A stretch of DNA of 64,000 bases from positions 1,488,001-1,552,000 of the forward strand of contig CBDHGH010000003.1 of NCBI GenBank assembly GCA_965263065.1, given 5' to 3'. This DNA comes from TK10-74A sp965263065 (GTDB lineage Bacteria; Chloroflexota; Dehalococcoidia; Bin125). The translations under genes and the position numbers were made by a program. Under the pieces are notes generated by a model. The model saw only the letters and a program-made list of their open reading frames with translations. It was not told the DNA's origin and did not search any database. This document shows, piece by piece, positions 52,362 to 61,290 of the stretch (positions within the stretch are counted from its first letter, which is position 1; every line of letters starts with the position of its first letter).

Positions 52362-53072
52362 ATGCAACTCGACGGCAAAGTCGCGCTCGTCACCGGCGCG
52401 GGGCGCGGCATCGGCCGCGCCATCGCCATCGCCTACGCGAAGGAGGGCGCCAAGGTCGTCTGCTCGGCCCGCTCGGTCGATGAGATCACCGCCGTGGCGG
52501 CCGAAGTCGGCGGCACGGCCATCCGCTGCGACGTGACCGACGAGGCCGACATCCGCGCCCTCATCGACGGCGCCCTGGCCGCCTACGGCCGCATCGACAT
52601 CCTGGTCAACAACGCCGGCGCGGTCGCCCGCCTGCCCGTGCACGAGCTGCCGGTCGAGGACTGGGACCACGTGATGAACGTCAACCTGCGCGGCGTCTTC
52701 CTCTGCACCAAGTACGCGATCCCGCCGATGCTGGCGCAGGGCAGCGGCTGCATCATCAACATCAGCTCCGGCGCCGGCGTCGTGGGGCCCGCCAACCGCT
52801 CCGCCTACGCGGCCTCGAAGCACGGTGTCATGGGCCTGACGAAGACCTGCGTCGCGGAGTACCTGCACCAGGGCGTCCGCACGCACGTCATCCTGCCCGA
52901 CGCCACCGTCTCGCGCATGCGCCACGAGGGCTTCCCCGACGAGGACCCCGAGTCGCTGATTCAGGCCGAGGACATCGCCGACGCCGCCGTCTTCCTGGCT
53001 ACCCAGCCCAAGACCGCGCACACCTTCGAACTGCGCGTCAGCCAGGGGCTGCCCACCCGCTTCGTCTCTTAG
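52362..53072 (+). CDS. Short-chain dehydrogenase/reductase
   Basis: A 236-residue SDR with ATG at 52362 (AAGGGTGGAACC upstream; a GTG nine bases earlier is in frame). The NAD(P) motif is VTGAGRGIGRAIAIAY, the structural NNAG is in ILVNNAGAVARL, and the active site is Ser in INISSGAGV and Tyr-x3-Lys in SAYAASKHGVMG. The cofactor Asp/Arg position (CSARS) points to NADP more than NAD. The C-terminal part is short and lacks the usual GG(x) ending. Neighbours are a hydrolase (divergent) and a crotonase (convergent), so it could reduce or oxidise a hydroxyacyl intermediate. Confidence 0.93.
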   Translation: MQLDGKVALVTGAGRGIGRAIAIAYAKEGAKVVCSARSVDEITAVAAEVGGTAIRCDVTDEADIRALIDGALAAYGRIDILVNNAGAVARLPVHELPVEDWDHVMNVNLRGVFLCTKYAIPPMLAQGSGCIINISSGAGVVGPANRSAYAASKHGVMGLTKTCVAEYLHQGVRTHVILPDATVSRMRHEGFPDEDPESLIQAEDIADAAVFLATQPKTAHTFELRVSQGLPTRFVS

Positions 53073-53092
53073 CCGCGGCGCGACCGCCCCCC

Positions 53093-54256
53093 TCAGCGGA
53101 TCGGGATCGACACGTACGGCATGTTCTTCGACGGGTCCAACGGACGCCGCTCGAGGAACGCCGTGCGACGCTCGCGGCACTCGTCCGACGCCATGAAGTC
53201 CGGGATGTGCTCGGCCACCGGGCCCCGCTCGGGCTTGATGAAGTCGTCGTGCTGGTTGAACGAGATCTTCTGCATCTGCAGGATCACCGGGCTCACGTTC
53301 TTGATCGCCGCGATGAACCGGTCGACCTCCGTCCACAGCTGGTCGACCGCGACCACCCGGTTGACCAGGCCCATCTCGTAGGCCTCCTGGGCGCTGTACT
53401 GCTGGCACAGCATCCACATCTCCCGGGCGCGCTTCTGCCCCACGCGCGCCGCCAGCATCGCGACGCCGTGTCCCGCCGCCGGGCTGCCCACGCGCGGCCC
53501 CGTCTGCCCGAAGCGGGAGCGTGTCGTCGCGATGGTGAAGTCGCTCTCGTAGGCCAGGATGTTGCCCGACCCGATCGCGTAGCCGTCCACCGCCGCGATC
53601 ACCGGCTGCGGCATCTGTCGCAGCACCTGGCTGTAGGTCACGCCCGCCGTGCCCGCGTAAGCGGCGTGCTCCTCGCTGGGGTCGTAGCTCTGATCGTTGC
53701 CCGTGCAGAAGCCGTTGGGTCCGGCCCCGGACAGCACGACCGTGCGGATGTCGTTGTCGCCGGCGGCGTCGAGCAGCGCGTCGGCCATCTCGTCCATCGT
53801 GACGCCGCGCTTGGCGTTGAACGTCTCGGGCCGATTGAGCATCAGCCACGCGACCCCGTCCCGCTTGTCGAAGACGATGTCCGAATACCGCGGCCCGGCC
53901 ACGACGTTCTCCCGGTAGCCGCTGAACTTCTGATCGATCATGTCGATCGCCTGGTGCGCCACCTGAAGCAGCTGCGCGGCCGACAGCCCCTCGCGCGCGC
54001 GGCCCGTGATCGCGTCGTCCCCGCGCGTCGCGGTGATGCCGCGCGTCGCGAGCCAGCGGGCGTAGCCGCGCGTGAAGTCGTGCAGCGCCGAGCAGGCCGC
54101 ATGGTCGAACGACAGCCGCTCCCCCGTCGCCAAGTTGTCCGCCGTCAGCGTGAAGGTCGCCCCGCCGGCCTCCTCCGGCCCGCCCAGCGACACCCGAAAT
54201 CGCAGCCCGGCCGTATCGTATGCAACCGTCGTTTGGAAATCGAAGCTCGCGGACAT
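53093..54256 (-). CDS. Crotonase-family protein with ~130-residue N-terminal extension
   Basis: A 387-residue protein. Residues ~1-125 are not crotonase and show SFDFQTTVAYDTAGLRFRVSLGG and a helical part; residues ~126-387 are a crotonase domain: WLMLNRPETFNAKRGVTMDEMA, SGAGPNGFCTGNDQSYDP (oxyanion hole), and AVDGYAIGSGNILAYESDFTIA (second oxyanion segment). The FCTGNDQ block recalls naphthoate synthases (MenB) and ring-opening hydratases such as 6-oxocyclohexene-carbonyl-CoA hydrolase, which also are ~380 residues. I cannot choose among them. ATG at 54256; TAGACT box 40 nt upstream (54301-54296). Convergent with the SDR gene. Confidence 0.88.
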   Translation of the reverse strand: MSASFDFQTTVAYDTAGLRFRVSLGGPEEAGGATFTLTADNLATGERLSFDHAACSALHDFTRGYARWLATRGITATRGDDAITGRAREGLSAAQLLQVAHQAIDMIDQKFSGYRENVVAGPRYSDIVFDKRDGVAWLMLNRPETFNAKRGVTMDEMADALLDAAGDNDIRTVVLSGAGPNGFCTGNDQSYDPSEEHAAYAGTAGVTYSQVLRQMPQPVIAAVDGYAIGSGNILAYESDFTIATTRSRFGQTGPRVGSPAAGHGVAMLAARVGQKRAREMWMLCQQYSAQEAYEMGLVNRVVAVDQLWTEVDRFIAAIKNVSPVILQMQKISFNQHDDFIKPERGPVAEHIPDFMASDECRERRTAFLERRPLDPSKNMPYVSIPIR

Positions 54257-54295
54257 GGTTCCCTCCCCGCAGGTTCTCGATCCGTGATTGACGGG

Positions 54296-54301
54296 AGTCT
54301 A
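54296..54301 (-). promoter_or_regulatory. Candidate -10 box (TAGACT) of the crotonase gene
   Basis: Minus-strand TAGACT about 40 nt upstream of ATG 54256. Confidence 0.35.
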
Positions 54302-54383
54302 GGGTATCCCGCGCCCGCTGCGCGGTAGCCTGCACATAGCGGCCCCCGCCCCCCGGCTGCGCGGGCATCGACGGAGACGACTC

Positions 54384-56195
54384 GTGACCTTCTCTCGCAC
54401 TACGATCGCCGCGCTGCTGGTTCCCATCGCGCTCATCGGCCTGATCGCCGCCGCGTGCGGAGCGGAGGAGCCACCCCCGGAGCCGGCCCCCGCCGCTCCG
54501 GCCGTCGCTGACGCCCAAGCCGACGATCCCCCCGCCCCCGCCCCCGCCGAAGCGGCGCAAGCCGCGCCCGAAGCACGGGCCGCGCCCGCCGACGATCCGC
54601 CTGCAGACGAGCCCGCCGCGGCCGAAGTGGCCGAAGAGGCCCCCGAACCGCAGGCCGCCCCGGCCGACGACCCCTCGGCCGACGACCCCCCGGCCGATGA
54701 CACCCCGGCTGACGATGCCCCCGCCGACGATCCCCCCGCTGACGATGCCCCCGCCGACGATCCCCCCGCTGACGATCCCCCCGCCGACGATCCTCCCGCC
54801 GACGATCCTCCCGCCGACGACCCGCCGGCCGACGATCCCCCCGCCGATGATCCCCCCGCCGATGACCCCCCCGCCGCCGATCCCCCCGCCGATGATCCCC
54901 CCGCCGTTCCCGCCCCCCTCTCCGACGGCTCGCCGCCCCCACCCGCGCCGGCGGTCCCGGATGGCCCGATCGACGCCCGGCTCGCCGCCGACCTCGACCT
55001 CGTCTTCGCGGAGCAGGGTGTCAATCTCGATGCGCTGGCCCGCGTGGGCGCGTCGGAGGACGCGCGCGTCGCCTGGCTGCTCTCCGACCTGCTGCGTTTC
55101 ATCCAGTTGGGGGAGACGGCCGATGCGGCGGTCCTCGCCTTCGAGCGGCTGACGGGGAGCGACGTTCCCCCGGGCTTCGCCTGGCCTGTCGTTACCAACT
55201 GGCTCATCGCCTGGGACCTGCCCGCCCCGCCCGGCTACGTGACCTGGAAGCGCCTCTACTTCGACCGGGTCGAGCCCGGCTGGGCGCCCTTCTTCGACGA
55301 CGCTGACGCCGACATCGACTGGCGCTGGCTGAGCTGGGGTGGCGTCCGCATCGACGACCGCCCGCTCTCGATGATCGCTCTGCCCTGCCCGCGGGGATGC
55401 ATCCCCGCCCTCAACGACCCCGCCGTGACCGACGCGGCGGGCGGGGACTGGTACGACGATGACCGGCTGGTCTTCGGCGTCGCGGTCAACGGCGAGGCCC
55501 GCGCCTACCCGAAGCACATCATGGAAGTCCACGAGATGGTCAACGACACCATCGGCGGCCGCCGCATCGGCATGCCCTACTGCACGCTGTGCGGCTCGGC
55601 CCAGGCCTACTTCACCGACCGGCCGCCGCCCGGCTTCGAGACCATCGAGCTGCGCACCTCCGGCCTGCTCTCCCGGTCGAACAAGGTGATGTTCGACCTG
55701 CACACCTTCTCCGTGTTCGACACGTTCCTCGGCGTCGCCGTCTCGGGCCCGCTGCAGGACGAGGACTTCGCCCTGGAGATGCTGAGCGTCGTGACGAGCA
55801 CCTGGGGCGAGTGGAAGGCCGCGTATCCCGACACCACCATCGTCGCCGCGGACGGGGGACTCGGGAACTTCTACCCGGCCGACCCGCTGCGCGGCCGCGA
55901 CGACGACGGCCCCATCTTCCCGGTCGGCGGCGTCGATGTCCGGCTCCCGGTGCAGGAGCAGGTGCTCGGCATCGAGACGCCGGACGGGCAGGCCGTCGCG
56001 TTCCCGGTCGTGCAGGCGCGCACCGCGCTCGAGGCGGGTGCCGACGTGATGCTGGCCGGCATCCGCGTCACGATGGACGCGGGCGGCCTCCGCGCCGAGC
56101 TCGCCGACGGCGCGCCGATCGCCAGTCATCAGGCCTTCTGGTTCGCCTGGAGTCAGTTCCACCCCGACACCGTCGTCTGGACGCCGCTGTCGTAG
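54384..56195 (+). CDS. DUF3179 lipoprotein with long Pro-Ala-Asp repeat
   Basis: A 603-residue protein with GTG start behind GGAGACG. Residues 1-25 are a lipoprotein signal (LIAAACG lipobox). Residues ~28-185 are Pro/Ala/Asp-rich and include about fifteen PADDP-type units. The C-terminal ~350 residues are DUF3179: DDRLVFGVAVNGEARAYPKHIMEVHEMVND, IGMPYCTLCGSAQAYF (key residues PYCTLCGSA) and GRDDDGPIFPVGG. DUF3179 proteins are exported; their function is unknown to me, and the CTLC pair could bind a metal or heme. The linker may cross the cell wall, as in the other exported proteins of this window. Confidence 0.9.
   Translation: MTFSRTTIAALLVPIALIGLIAAACGAEEPPPEPAPAAPAVADAQADDPPAPAPAEAAQAAPEARAAPADDPPADEPAAAEVAEEAPEPQAAPADDPSADDPPADDTPADDAPADDPPADDAPADDPPADDPPADDPPADDPPADDPPADDPPADDPPADDPPAADPPADDPPAVPAPLSDGSPPPPAPAVPDGPIDARLAADLDLVFAEQGVNLDALARVGASEDARVAWLLSDLLRFIQLGETADAAVLAFERLTGSDVPPGFAWPVVTNWLIAWDLPAPPGYVTWKRLYFDRVEPGWAPFFDDADADIDWRWLSWGGVRIDDRPLSMIALPCPRGCIPALNDPAVTDAAGGDWYDDDRLVFGVAVNGEARAYPKHIMEVHEMVNDTIGGRRIGMPYCTLCGSAQAYFTDRPPPGFETIELRTSGLLSRSNKVMFDLHTFSVFDTFLGVAVSGPLQDEDFALEMLSVVTSTWGEWKAAYPDTTIVAADGGLGNFYPADPLRGRDDDGPIFPVGGVDVRLPVQEQVLGIETPDGQAVAFPVVQARTALEAGADVMLAGIRVTMDAGGLRAELADGAPIASHQAFWFAWSQFHPDTVVWTPLS
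54661..54910 (+). repeat. In-frame PADDP tandem repeat
   Basis: A run of ~15-nt units (GCCGACGATCCCCCC and variants) encoding Pro-Ala-Asp-Asp-Pro. The last copies shift to PAADP. High DNA identity between adjacent units implies recent expansion by slippage. Confidence 0.75.
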
Positions 56196-56270
56196 CGAGG
56201 CCGCGCATCCCCTCCCGGTCCCCCCGCTCCATCGTCCAGACGGAGACCGGGTGAGGCTCCGGGGCGCCGT

Positions 56271-57089
56271 TCAGGCCGTCGCCACCTGTTCCCGCACGAG
56301 CGCCAGCAAGCGATCGTGCTCGGGGGGGTTGGCGACCTCGTACAGCCGCGCCGCGAAGACTACCGTGCGCCAGTCGCGCCGCTCCTGCGCGTCGGGCCGC
56401 GCCAGTTCCCGGTAACGGGCGGCGTACGTCTGCATGATGTACGCGCGCCCGCGCCCCACCAGCGCGCGCTTCCACCCGCGCACGGTAGGGGGCGGCGTGG
56501 CCTCGGCGAAGAGTACCGTCGAGCGACCGAAGTCGGCCACGGGGTTGCCCGCTTGCGCCGTGATCCAATCGATGATCACCGGCCCGCGCGCCGTCATGAT
56601 GATGTTGTCCGGGTGGAAGTCCCAGTGGCAGAGACGGTCGCCTGCGGGCATCCGGTCCAGCAGATCGAGCACCGACGCCCGCTCGACCTCGGTCAGCGCC
56701 AGGCCGCGCTCGATGTCGTGGCGCAGCGTTCCTTTCTGATCGCGCAGCCCCGCCCCCGGCAGCTGGTGCAGCGCCCACTGCATCTCCGCCAGCAGCCGTG
56801 CGTAGCCGCGCGCCCGCCACGGCTTGCGCACCATCGACGCCAGCATCGACTCCCCGTCGACGCGTTCCATCACGACGCCCGGCCGTCCCTCGACCTCCTC
56901 AATACCGAAGACCTCCGGGGCCGGCGCGCCCCGCTCCCCGGCCAGCCGCGTCGCGGCGTACTCCTCCTCCGCGTCGCGGGCCCAGTCGGGGCGGAACAGC
57001 TTCAGCGCTCGCCCGGAATCCCAGGCGTAGATCACCGCCGTGCGGCCGGAACCGATCGGCGCCCCCAGGTCCGCCAGCGATCGTCCCAT
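56271..57089 (-). CDS. Aminoglycoside phosphotransferase-fold (APH) kinase-like protein
   Basis: A 272-residue protein, ATG 57089 nine bases after GGAGAG (a GTG six bases upstream is also in frame). The kinase-like fold shows YAWDSGRALKLF (beta-3 Lys), the catalytic loop HWDFHPDNIIM (HxDxxPxN) and metal-binding Asp in VIIDWITAQAGNP. This superfamily includes antibiotic phosphotransferases, homoserine and choline kinases and many uncharacterised members. No aminoglycoside-specific feature is visible, so I do not call it a resistance gene. TAGGCT box at 57128-57123. The gene is in the same direction as the single-TM protein gene at 57153-58451. Confidence 0.9.
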   Translation of the reverse strand: MGRSLADLGAPIGSGRTAVIYAWDSGRALKLFRPDWARDAEEEYAATRLAGERGAPAPEVFGIEEVEGRPGVVMERVDGESMLASMVRKPWRARGYARLLAEMQWALHQLPGAGLRDQKGTLRHDIERGLALTEVERASVLDLLDRMPAGDRLCHWDFHPDNIIMTARGPVIIDWITAQAGNPVADFGRSTVLFAEATPPPTVRGWKRALVGRGRAYIMQTYAARYRELARPDAQERRDWRTVVFAARLYEVANPPEHDRLLALVREQVATA

Positions 57090-57152
57090 GCTCACCTCTC
57101 CGCGCGGCCCGTGCGCAGGGCCAGCCTACCCCCGCGACGGCCGACCCGGCCG

Positions 57153-58451
57153 TCAGCGCCGGCAGGGACGTTCCGGCGCCAACAGTTGCAGCGGTGCGAT
57201 CGTCCGGAACGCTGGGGAGAGCGTCCTCTCCACCAGGCAGATCCCCTCCCGCGCGGCCCACTCCGTGGCCACGATGTGCGCTCCGTGCTGGTTCCGCTCG
57301 ATCACCATCCGGCCGGCGAGCAGTCTCAGCGCATCCAGCAGCACCCCGTGCTCGGCGCGGAACTCCTCCGGCGGCTGCAAGATGCGCAGGGCCGTCCGGG
57401 CGCGGCGCAGATCGGCGAAGCGCGCCTCGAGCCGGGCCTCGGCCAGGGCGCGGTCCTCCTCCGGGGTCATGTGCGGCAGCCGCGGCGGTCCGTCCCCCGG
57501 CAGCCGCGGCGCCGCGAGCTCGCGGATCGCCGCGTTGACCGACGCCCCGTACGCGCCGCCCGGGACGATCGCCGGCTGCCAGCAGAACGGCAGCGGGCCC
57601 ACGAAGGCCGTGCAGGCGGCCTCGCTCAGCCGGGCGGCGCTGATTCGCTCCAAGCGCTGCAACTCCACTCCGGCCAGCAGGAAGGCGCGCCGGTCCCGCC
57701 CCTCCCCGGTCCGCGCGTCCGTCTGGCTGAGATCGATGGCGGCCGCGTAGTGGGCCTGCAGGACGGCGTGATCGGCCGCGAAGGCGTCCGGCGGCGTGAT
57801 CGCCGCGAGCACGTCGAGCCCGTCCTGCAGCGCGGTGCGGCTGTGCGCCAGGGGCCGCGCGAAGTAGCGGTCGTCCGGCCTGGTCCAGTGCCAGCGGCCG
57901 GGGCCGGGGTCACGCAGGCCCTCCTCGAAGATCGACTCCAGCTGACCGCGCACCTTCCACGAGACGTCCCGCACGGTCTGTAGGTACTGCTCCTCGATCT
58001 CGGCGGTCGTGGCGGCCGACGGCAGGGCCGTCCGGTCGGCCGGGCTGCCGGCGGTCGTCTGGGCCTGCGACGCCGTGCCGACATCCGCTCCGGCCTCGGC
58101 CGGGCCGGCGACATCGGCCGGTAGGTCGTTGGGCACGGCGACCGACACCACGATCAGCGCCACCGCGACCGCCCCGCACGCGCCGGCCGCCGCCGCCACG
58201 ACGCGCCGCCGTGGCCGTCGGGCGGTTCCCGGCCCCGGGACCGGTTCCAGCGGCGCCAGTCGCTCATGCGTGGCGGCGTCCCACGCGACCGGGCGCTGCG
58301 CCCGCGGCCGGGGCGCCGCGGCGACCGCGCCCCCGGACTCGCGCAGCGCCTGGAAGCTGCGCGGGTCGGCGGGGTTCCAGAGGTAGTCGCTGTGGGGCGG
58401 CGCGGGGTCGGCCCCGCGCCGGCGGAGGCGCAGTCCGCGCGCGAACCTCAC
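57153..58451 (-). CDS. Unrecognised single-TM exported protein
   Basis: A 432-residue protein with GTG start. Residues 1-75 are basic and rich in Arg, Pro; one TM helix at ~84-105 (VVAAAAGACGAVAVALIVVSVAV). The rest is extracytoplasmic, mainly helical, with a repeated pattern: IEEQYLQTVRDVSWKVRGQLESI, ADHAVLQAHYAAAIDL and later EARLEARFADLRRARTALRILQPPEEF, AEHGVLLDALRLLAGR. The two A/DxHxxLxxx segments suggest an internal duplication of a helical bundle. Four Cys residues lie in the C-terminal third. No family recognised. It lies between the Zn-dehydrogenase and APH-fold genes on the same strand, with short gaps. Confidence 0.75.
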   Translation of the reverse strand: MRFARGLRLRRRGADPAPPHSDYLWNPADPRSFQALRESGGAVAAAPRPRAQRPVAWDAATHERLAPLEPVPGPGTARRPRRRVVAAAAGACGAVAVALIVVSVAVPNDLPADVAGPAEAGADVGTASQAQTTAGSPADRTALPSAATTAEIEEQYLQTVRDVSWKVRGQLESIFEEGLRDPGPGRWHWTRPDDRYFARPLAHSRTALQDGLDVLAAITPPDAFAADHAVLQAHYAAAIDLSQTDARTGEGRDRRAFLLAGVELQRLERISAARLSEAACTAFVGPLPFCWQPAIVPGGAYGASVNAAIRELAAPRLPGDGPPRLPHMTPEEDRALAEARLEARFADLRRARTALRILQPPEEFRAEHGVLLDALRLLAGRMVIERNQHGAHIVATEWAAREGICLVERTLSPAFRTIAPLQLLAPERPCRR

Positions 58452-58460
58452 GGGCGATCC

Positions 58461-59549
58461 TTACGGCAGGATGATGCTCCGCACGACCTCGCCCGACAGC
58501 ATGTCCTCGAAGGCCTCGTTGATTTCGTCGAGCGGGCGGAAGCGCGAGTACAGCTCGTCGAGCTTGAGCCGCCCCTGCTGGTACAGCTCGATGAACCAGG
58601 GGAAGTCGATCCGCGGGATGCCGCCGCCGGCCGAGGAGCCGATCAGCCGCCGGTCGAGGAACAGCGGCCCCATTGGGACCGACACCTCGGCGCCCGTCGC
58701 CGGGACGCCGACTGCGCAGGCCGTCCCGCCCGGCCGCGTCGCTTCGAACGCCTGGCGGACGGTCGGCGCGTTGCCGATCACCTCGAAGGCGTACTCCACG
58801 CCGCCGCCGGTCAGCTCCCGTACCGCCTCCACGGGGTCCACCTCCGACGCATTGATCGTGTCTGTCGCACCGAACTGCATCGCGAACTCCAGCTTGCGCG
58901 GCGCCAGATCGATCGCGATGATCCGGCGCGCCCCGGCGATCGCCGCCCCCTGCACCACGTTCAGCCCCACGCCGCCGCAGCCCCAGACCGCCACCGTCGA
59001 CCCCGCCCGCACCTGGGCGGTGCGCACCACCGCCCCGACCCCCGTGGTCACGGCGCAGCCCAGCGACGCCAGCCGCTCGATGGGCACGGCGTCCGTCACT
59101 TTGACGAGCTCCCACTCCGGCACCACGGTGTGCTGCGAGAAGGTCGCCGCCCCGTGCAGCAACGGTTCCCCGTCGAGCGTGTGGAAGCGGGTCTTGCCGT
59201 CCATCCGCCGCCCCAGCGGCGCCACGATGCCGTTGCAGAGGTTGGGGCGGCCGCTGCTGCAATACTCGCACCAGCCGCACATCGGCCGGATCGCGAACAC
59301 CACGTGGTCGCCGGGCTCGAACCCGCTCACGCCCGGCCCCAGCCCCTCCACGACCCCCGCCCCCTCGTGTCCCATCACGAAGCGGGAGCGCATGACGTTG
59401 CGTCCGTCCACGGCGTGGTAGTCGCTGTGGCAGGCGCCCGTCGCCGCGACCCGCACCAGCACCTCGCGGTGCTGCGGTGGGTCGAGCTCCACCTCCTCCA
59501 CCCGGATCGGCTCGTTCGCGGCGTAGAAGATCGCGGACTTGGTGCGCAT
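58461..59549 (-). CDS. Zinc-dependent alcohol dehydrogenase (MDR family) 1
   Basis: A 362-residue medium-chain dehydrogenase. Catalytic zinc ligands: Cys in ATGACHSDYHAV, His-Glu in VMGHEGAGVVE and Cys in ASLGCAVTTGVGA; structural zinc Cys cluster PMCGWCEYCSSGRPNLC. The NAD motif is VWGCGGVGLNVVQGA with Asp in IIAIDLAPRKLE, so NAD is the expected cofactor. This arrangement is close to class III/formaldehyde-type and aryl-alcohol dehydrogenases. ATG 59549; TAGACT box 59581-59576. Divergent from the enolase-superfamily gene. It resembles the two dehydrogenases at 62359-63438 and 63622-64000. Confidence 0.94.
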   Translation of the reverse strand: MRTKSAIFYAANEPIRVEEVELDPPQHREVLVRVAATGACHSDYHAVDGRNVMRSRFVMGHEGAGVVEGLGPGVSGFEPGDHVVFAIRPMCGWCEYCSSGRPNLCNGIVAPLGRRMDGKTRFHTLDGEPLLHGAATFSQHTVVPEWELVKVTDAVPIERLASLGCAVTTGVGAVVRTAQVRAGSTVAVWGCGGVGLNVVQGAAIAGARRIIAIDLAPRKLEFAMQFGATDTINASEVDPVEAVRELTGGGVEYAFEVIGNAPTVRQAFEATRPGGTACAVGVPATGAEVSVPMGPLFLDRRLIGSSAGGGIPRIDFPWFIELYQQGRLKLDELYSRFRPLDEINEAFEDMLSGEVVRSIILP

Positions 59550-59575
59550 GGCTCTCCCTCTCTATCGTGGGCGGA

Positions 59576-59581
59576 AGTCTA
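59576..59581 (-). promoter_or_regulatory. Candidate -10 box (TAGACT) of dehydrogenase 1
   Basis: Minus-strand TAGACT 27 nt upstream of ATG 59549. A TAGACT on the plus strand at 59661-59666 serves the divergent gene. Confidence 0.35.
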
Positions 59582-59743
59582 CCCGGCGCCGGGGACGGGC
59601 CGCAAACACCGGGCGGCGGGGCAGTGGGCGCCGACGACGACCTCCCCCGTGATCGTGGGCTAGACTTCGCGGGCCGGCGCCCATGGCCCCGGGTCGGGCC
59701 CGGCCAGCGCGCCGTCATCACGGACGGCGCATGGGAGGCCGAT

Positions 59744-60832
59744 GTGCGGATCACGAACGTCACGGTGGAGATCGCGAACTGGACGGTCGAGCCCTGGCAG
59801 ATCGGCGCCGGTCGGTTTTTGGGCGGGAACGAGCAACTCGGCGTCGTCACGGTCTCGACCGACGAGGGGATCAGCGGACACGCCTTCCTCAGCCGGCCGC
59901 AGCTGCACGCGCGCGGCCTGATCGCCTACGCCAAGCCCAAGATCATGGGCCGCGACCCCCAGGACATCGGCGCGATCTGGCGCGACCTCTGGAAGATGGG
60001 CCACTCACTCCACACCTACGCCATGGGCGCCATCGACATCTGTCTGTGGGACATCAACGGCAAGATCGCCGGCCAGCCCATCCACCGCCTGCTGGGGACC
60101 TGCAAGGAGTCGGTGCCCGTCTACTCCAGCACGGCCTACCATGAGACCCCGGAGGAGTACGCGGAGGAGGCGATCCGCTTCCGCGACGCCGGTTGGACCG
60201 CCCACAAGATCCACCCCCACACCGAGCCTCGCGCCGACATTGAGATCTCGCGCGCCGTGCGGGAGGCCGTCGGCGACGACATGATCCTCATGCTCGACTC
60301 GATGTGGGCCTACCAGTACGAGGATGCGCTGCGGGTCGGCCGCGCCATCGAGGACCTGGACTTCTACTGGTACGAGGATCCGCTCGTCAGGGAGGACATC
60401 TACAACTACGTCAAGCTGCACCAGAAGCTCGACATCCCCATCATGTCCACCGAGGCCGCCCCCGGCGGCTTCTACGGCATGGCGCAGTGGATCACCCAGC
60501 AGGCCACCGACTACCTGCGCGGCGATGTCGCGGTGACCGGCGGCATCACGCCCACGGTGCGGCTCTGCCACCTGGCCGAGGGCTTCAACATGAAGTGCGA
60601 GATCCACCACGGCGGCAACTCGCTCAACAACGTCGCCAACCTGCACGTCACGATGGCCGTCCCCAACTGCGAGTTCTTCGAGTACTTCCCCAGCACCGGC
60701 GACATGCAGTACGGCCTCGTCGAGGAGATCGACATGACCGGCGGCGTCGTGCACGCGCCCACCGAGCCCGGCCTCGGCTACGCGATCGACTGGGACCGCC
60801 TGCGGCGCGAGCACGTCGAGACCCTCGAGTAG
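59744..60832 (+). CDS. Enolase superfamily protein (mandelate racemase/muconate cycloisomerase type)
   Basis: A 362-residue protein; GTG at 59744 five bases after GGGAGG is preferred to upstream in-frame starts because it opens the capping domain (MRITNVTVEIAN). Metal-binding residues are Asp in MLDSMWAY, Glu in WYEDPLVRED and Glu in IMSTEAAPGGF. The general acid/base on strand 2 is Lys in TAHKIHPHTEP (KxH rather than KxK), and the His in CEIHHGGNSLNN is the other side, as in sugar-acid dehydratases of the mandelate racemase group. Acid sugar dehydration or racemisation is likely, substrate open. It is followed by a small SnoaL-like gene after 41 nt. Confidence 0.92.
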   Translation: MRITNVTVEIANWTVEPWQIGAGRFLGGNEQLGVVTVSTDEGISGHAFLSRPQLHARGLIAYAKPKIMGRDPQDIGAIWRDLWKMGHSLHTYAMGAIDICLWDINGKIAGQPIHRLLGTCKESVPVYSSTAYHETPEEYAEEAIRFRDAGWTAHKIHPHTEPRADIEISRAVREAVGDDMILMLDSMWAYQYEDALRVGRAIEDLDFYWYEDPLVREDIYNYVKLHQKLDIPIMSTEAAPGGFYGMAQWITQQATDYLRGDVAVTGGITPTVRLCHLAEGFNMKCEIHHGGNSLNNVANLHVTMAVPNCEFFEYFPSTGDMQYGLVEEIDMTGGVVHAPTEPGLGYAIDWDRLRREHVETLE

Positions 60833-60873
60833 CCGGCGGCCCCTGCGCCGCGGCCTGGCGAGCGGAGCGACCC

Positions 60874-61257
60874 ATGATCTCGATCGAAGACCGGCTCGCC
60901 ATCCTCGACCTCTGCGCGCGCTACAACTACCACATCGACACCGGCGCCTCCGAGGCCTGGGCCGACACCTTCACCGCCGGCGGCGTCTTCGACGGCCCCG
61001 CCGGCCACGCCGAGGGGCGCGACGCGCTCGTGGCCTTCTGCGATCAACTTGCGGTGGACTTCCCCGGCTCGATGCACTTCACCGACAACCACCTCTTCGA
61101 GCAGGCGGGCGACGGCGTCCGCCACCGCTGCTTCCTCAGCTTCCAGGTTCCCGTCGAGGGTCGCACCGACATCTGGCTGCTCGCCTACGAGGACGACATC
61201 GTCAGCGTGGACGGCGAGTGGCGCTTCCGCAGTCGCCGCGTGGCGCCGCTGCGCTAG
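60874..61257 (+). CDS. SnoaL-like (NTF2-fold) protein
   Basis: A 127-residue protein with ATG 60874. It has the SnoaL_4 pattern: SIEDRLAILDLCARYNYHIDTG, then WADTFTAGGVFDGPAGHAEGRDALVAF (key residues WADTFTAGGVF and GRDAL), HFTDNHLF, and a C-terminal VDGEWRFRSRRVAPLR. The fold serves isomerases, dehydratases and aromatic-ring-hydroxylating dioxygenase beta subunits. Same strand as the enolase-superfamily gene upstream and the OsmC-like gene downstream (33-nt gap), so three genes could form one transcript. Substrate unknown. Confidence 0.88.
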   Translation: MISIEDRLAILDLCARYNYHIDTGASEAWADTFTAGGVFDGPAGHAEGRDALVAFCDQLAVDFPGSMHFTDNHLFEQAGDGVRHRCFLSFQVPVEGRTDIWLLAYEDDIVSVDGEWRFRSRRVAPLR

Positions 61258-61290
61258 CATGCGCGTCGAATCGGGCGAAGGGAGCGCGGC

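Noticed and set aside
54661..54910. CRISPR or minisatellite element in the PADDP region
   Set aside because: It is in frame, codes for a plausible Pro/Ala/Asp linker and has no unique spacers.
51333..56162. A 1609-codon minus-strand open frame
   Set aside because: Only the part below 52217 is an alpha/beta hydrolase. The rest is antisense or off-frame to the SDR, crotonase and DUF3179 genes and open only because of G+C bias and repeats.
56271..57089. Aminoglycoside resistance gene
   Set aside because: Only the general APH fold is visible; many members act on metabolites, and no resistance context exists.
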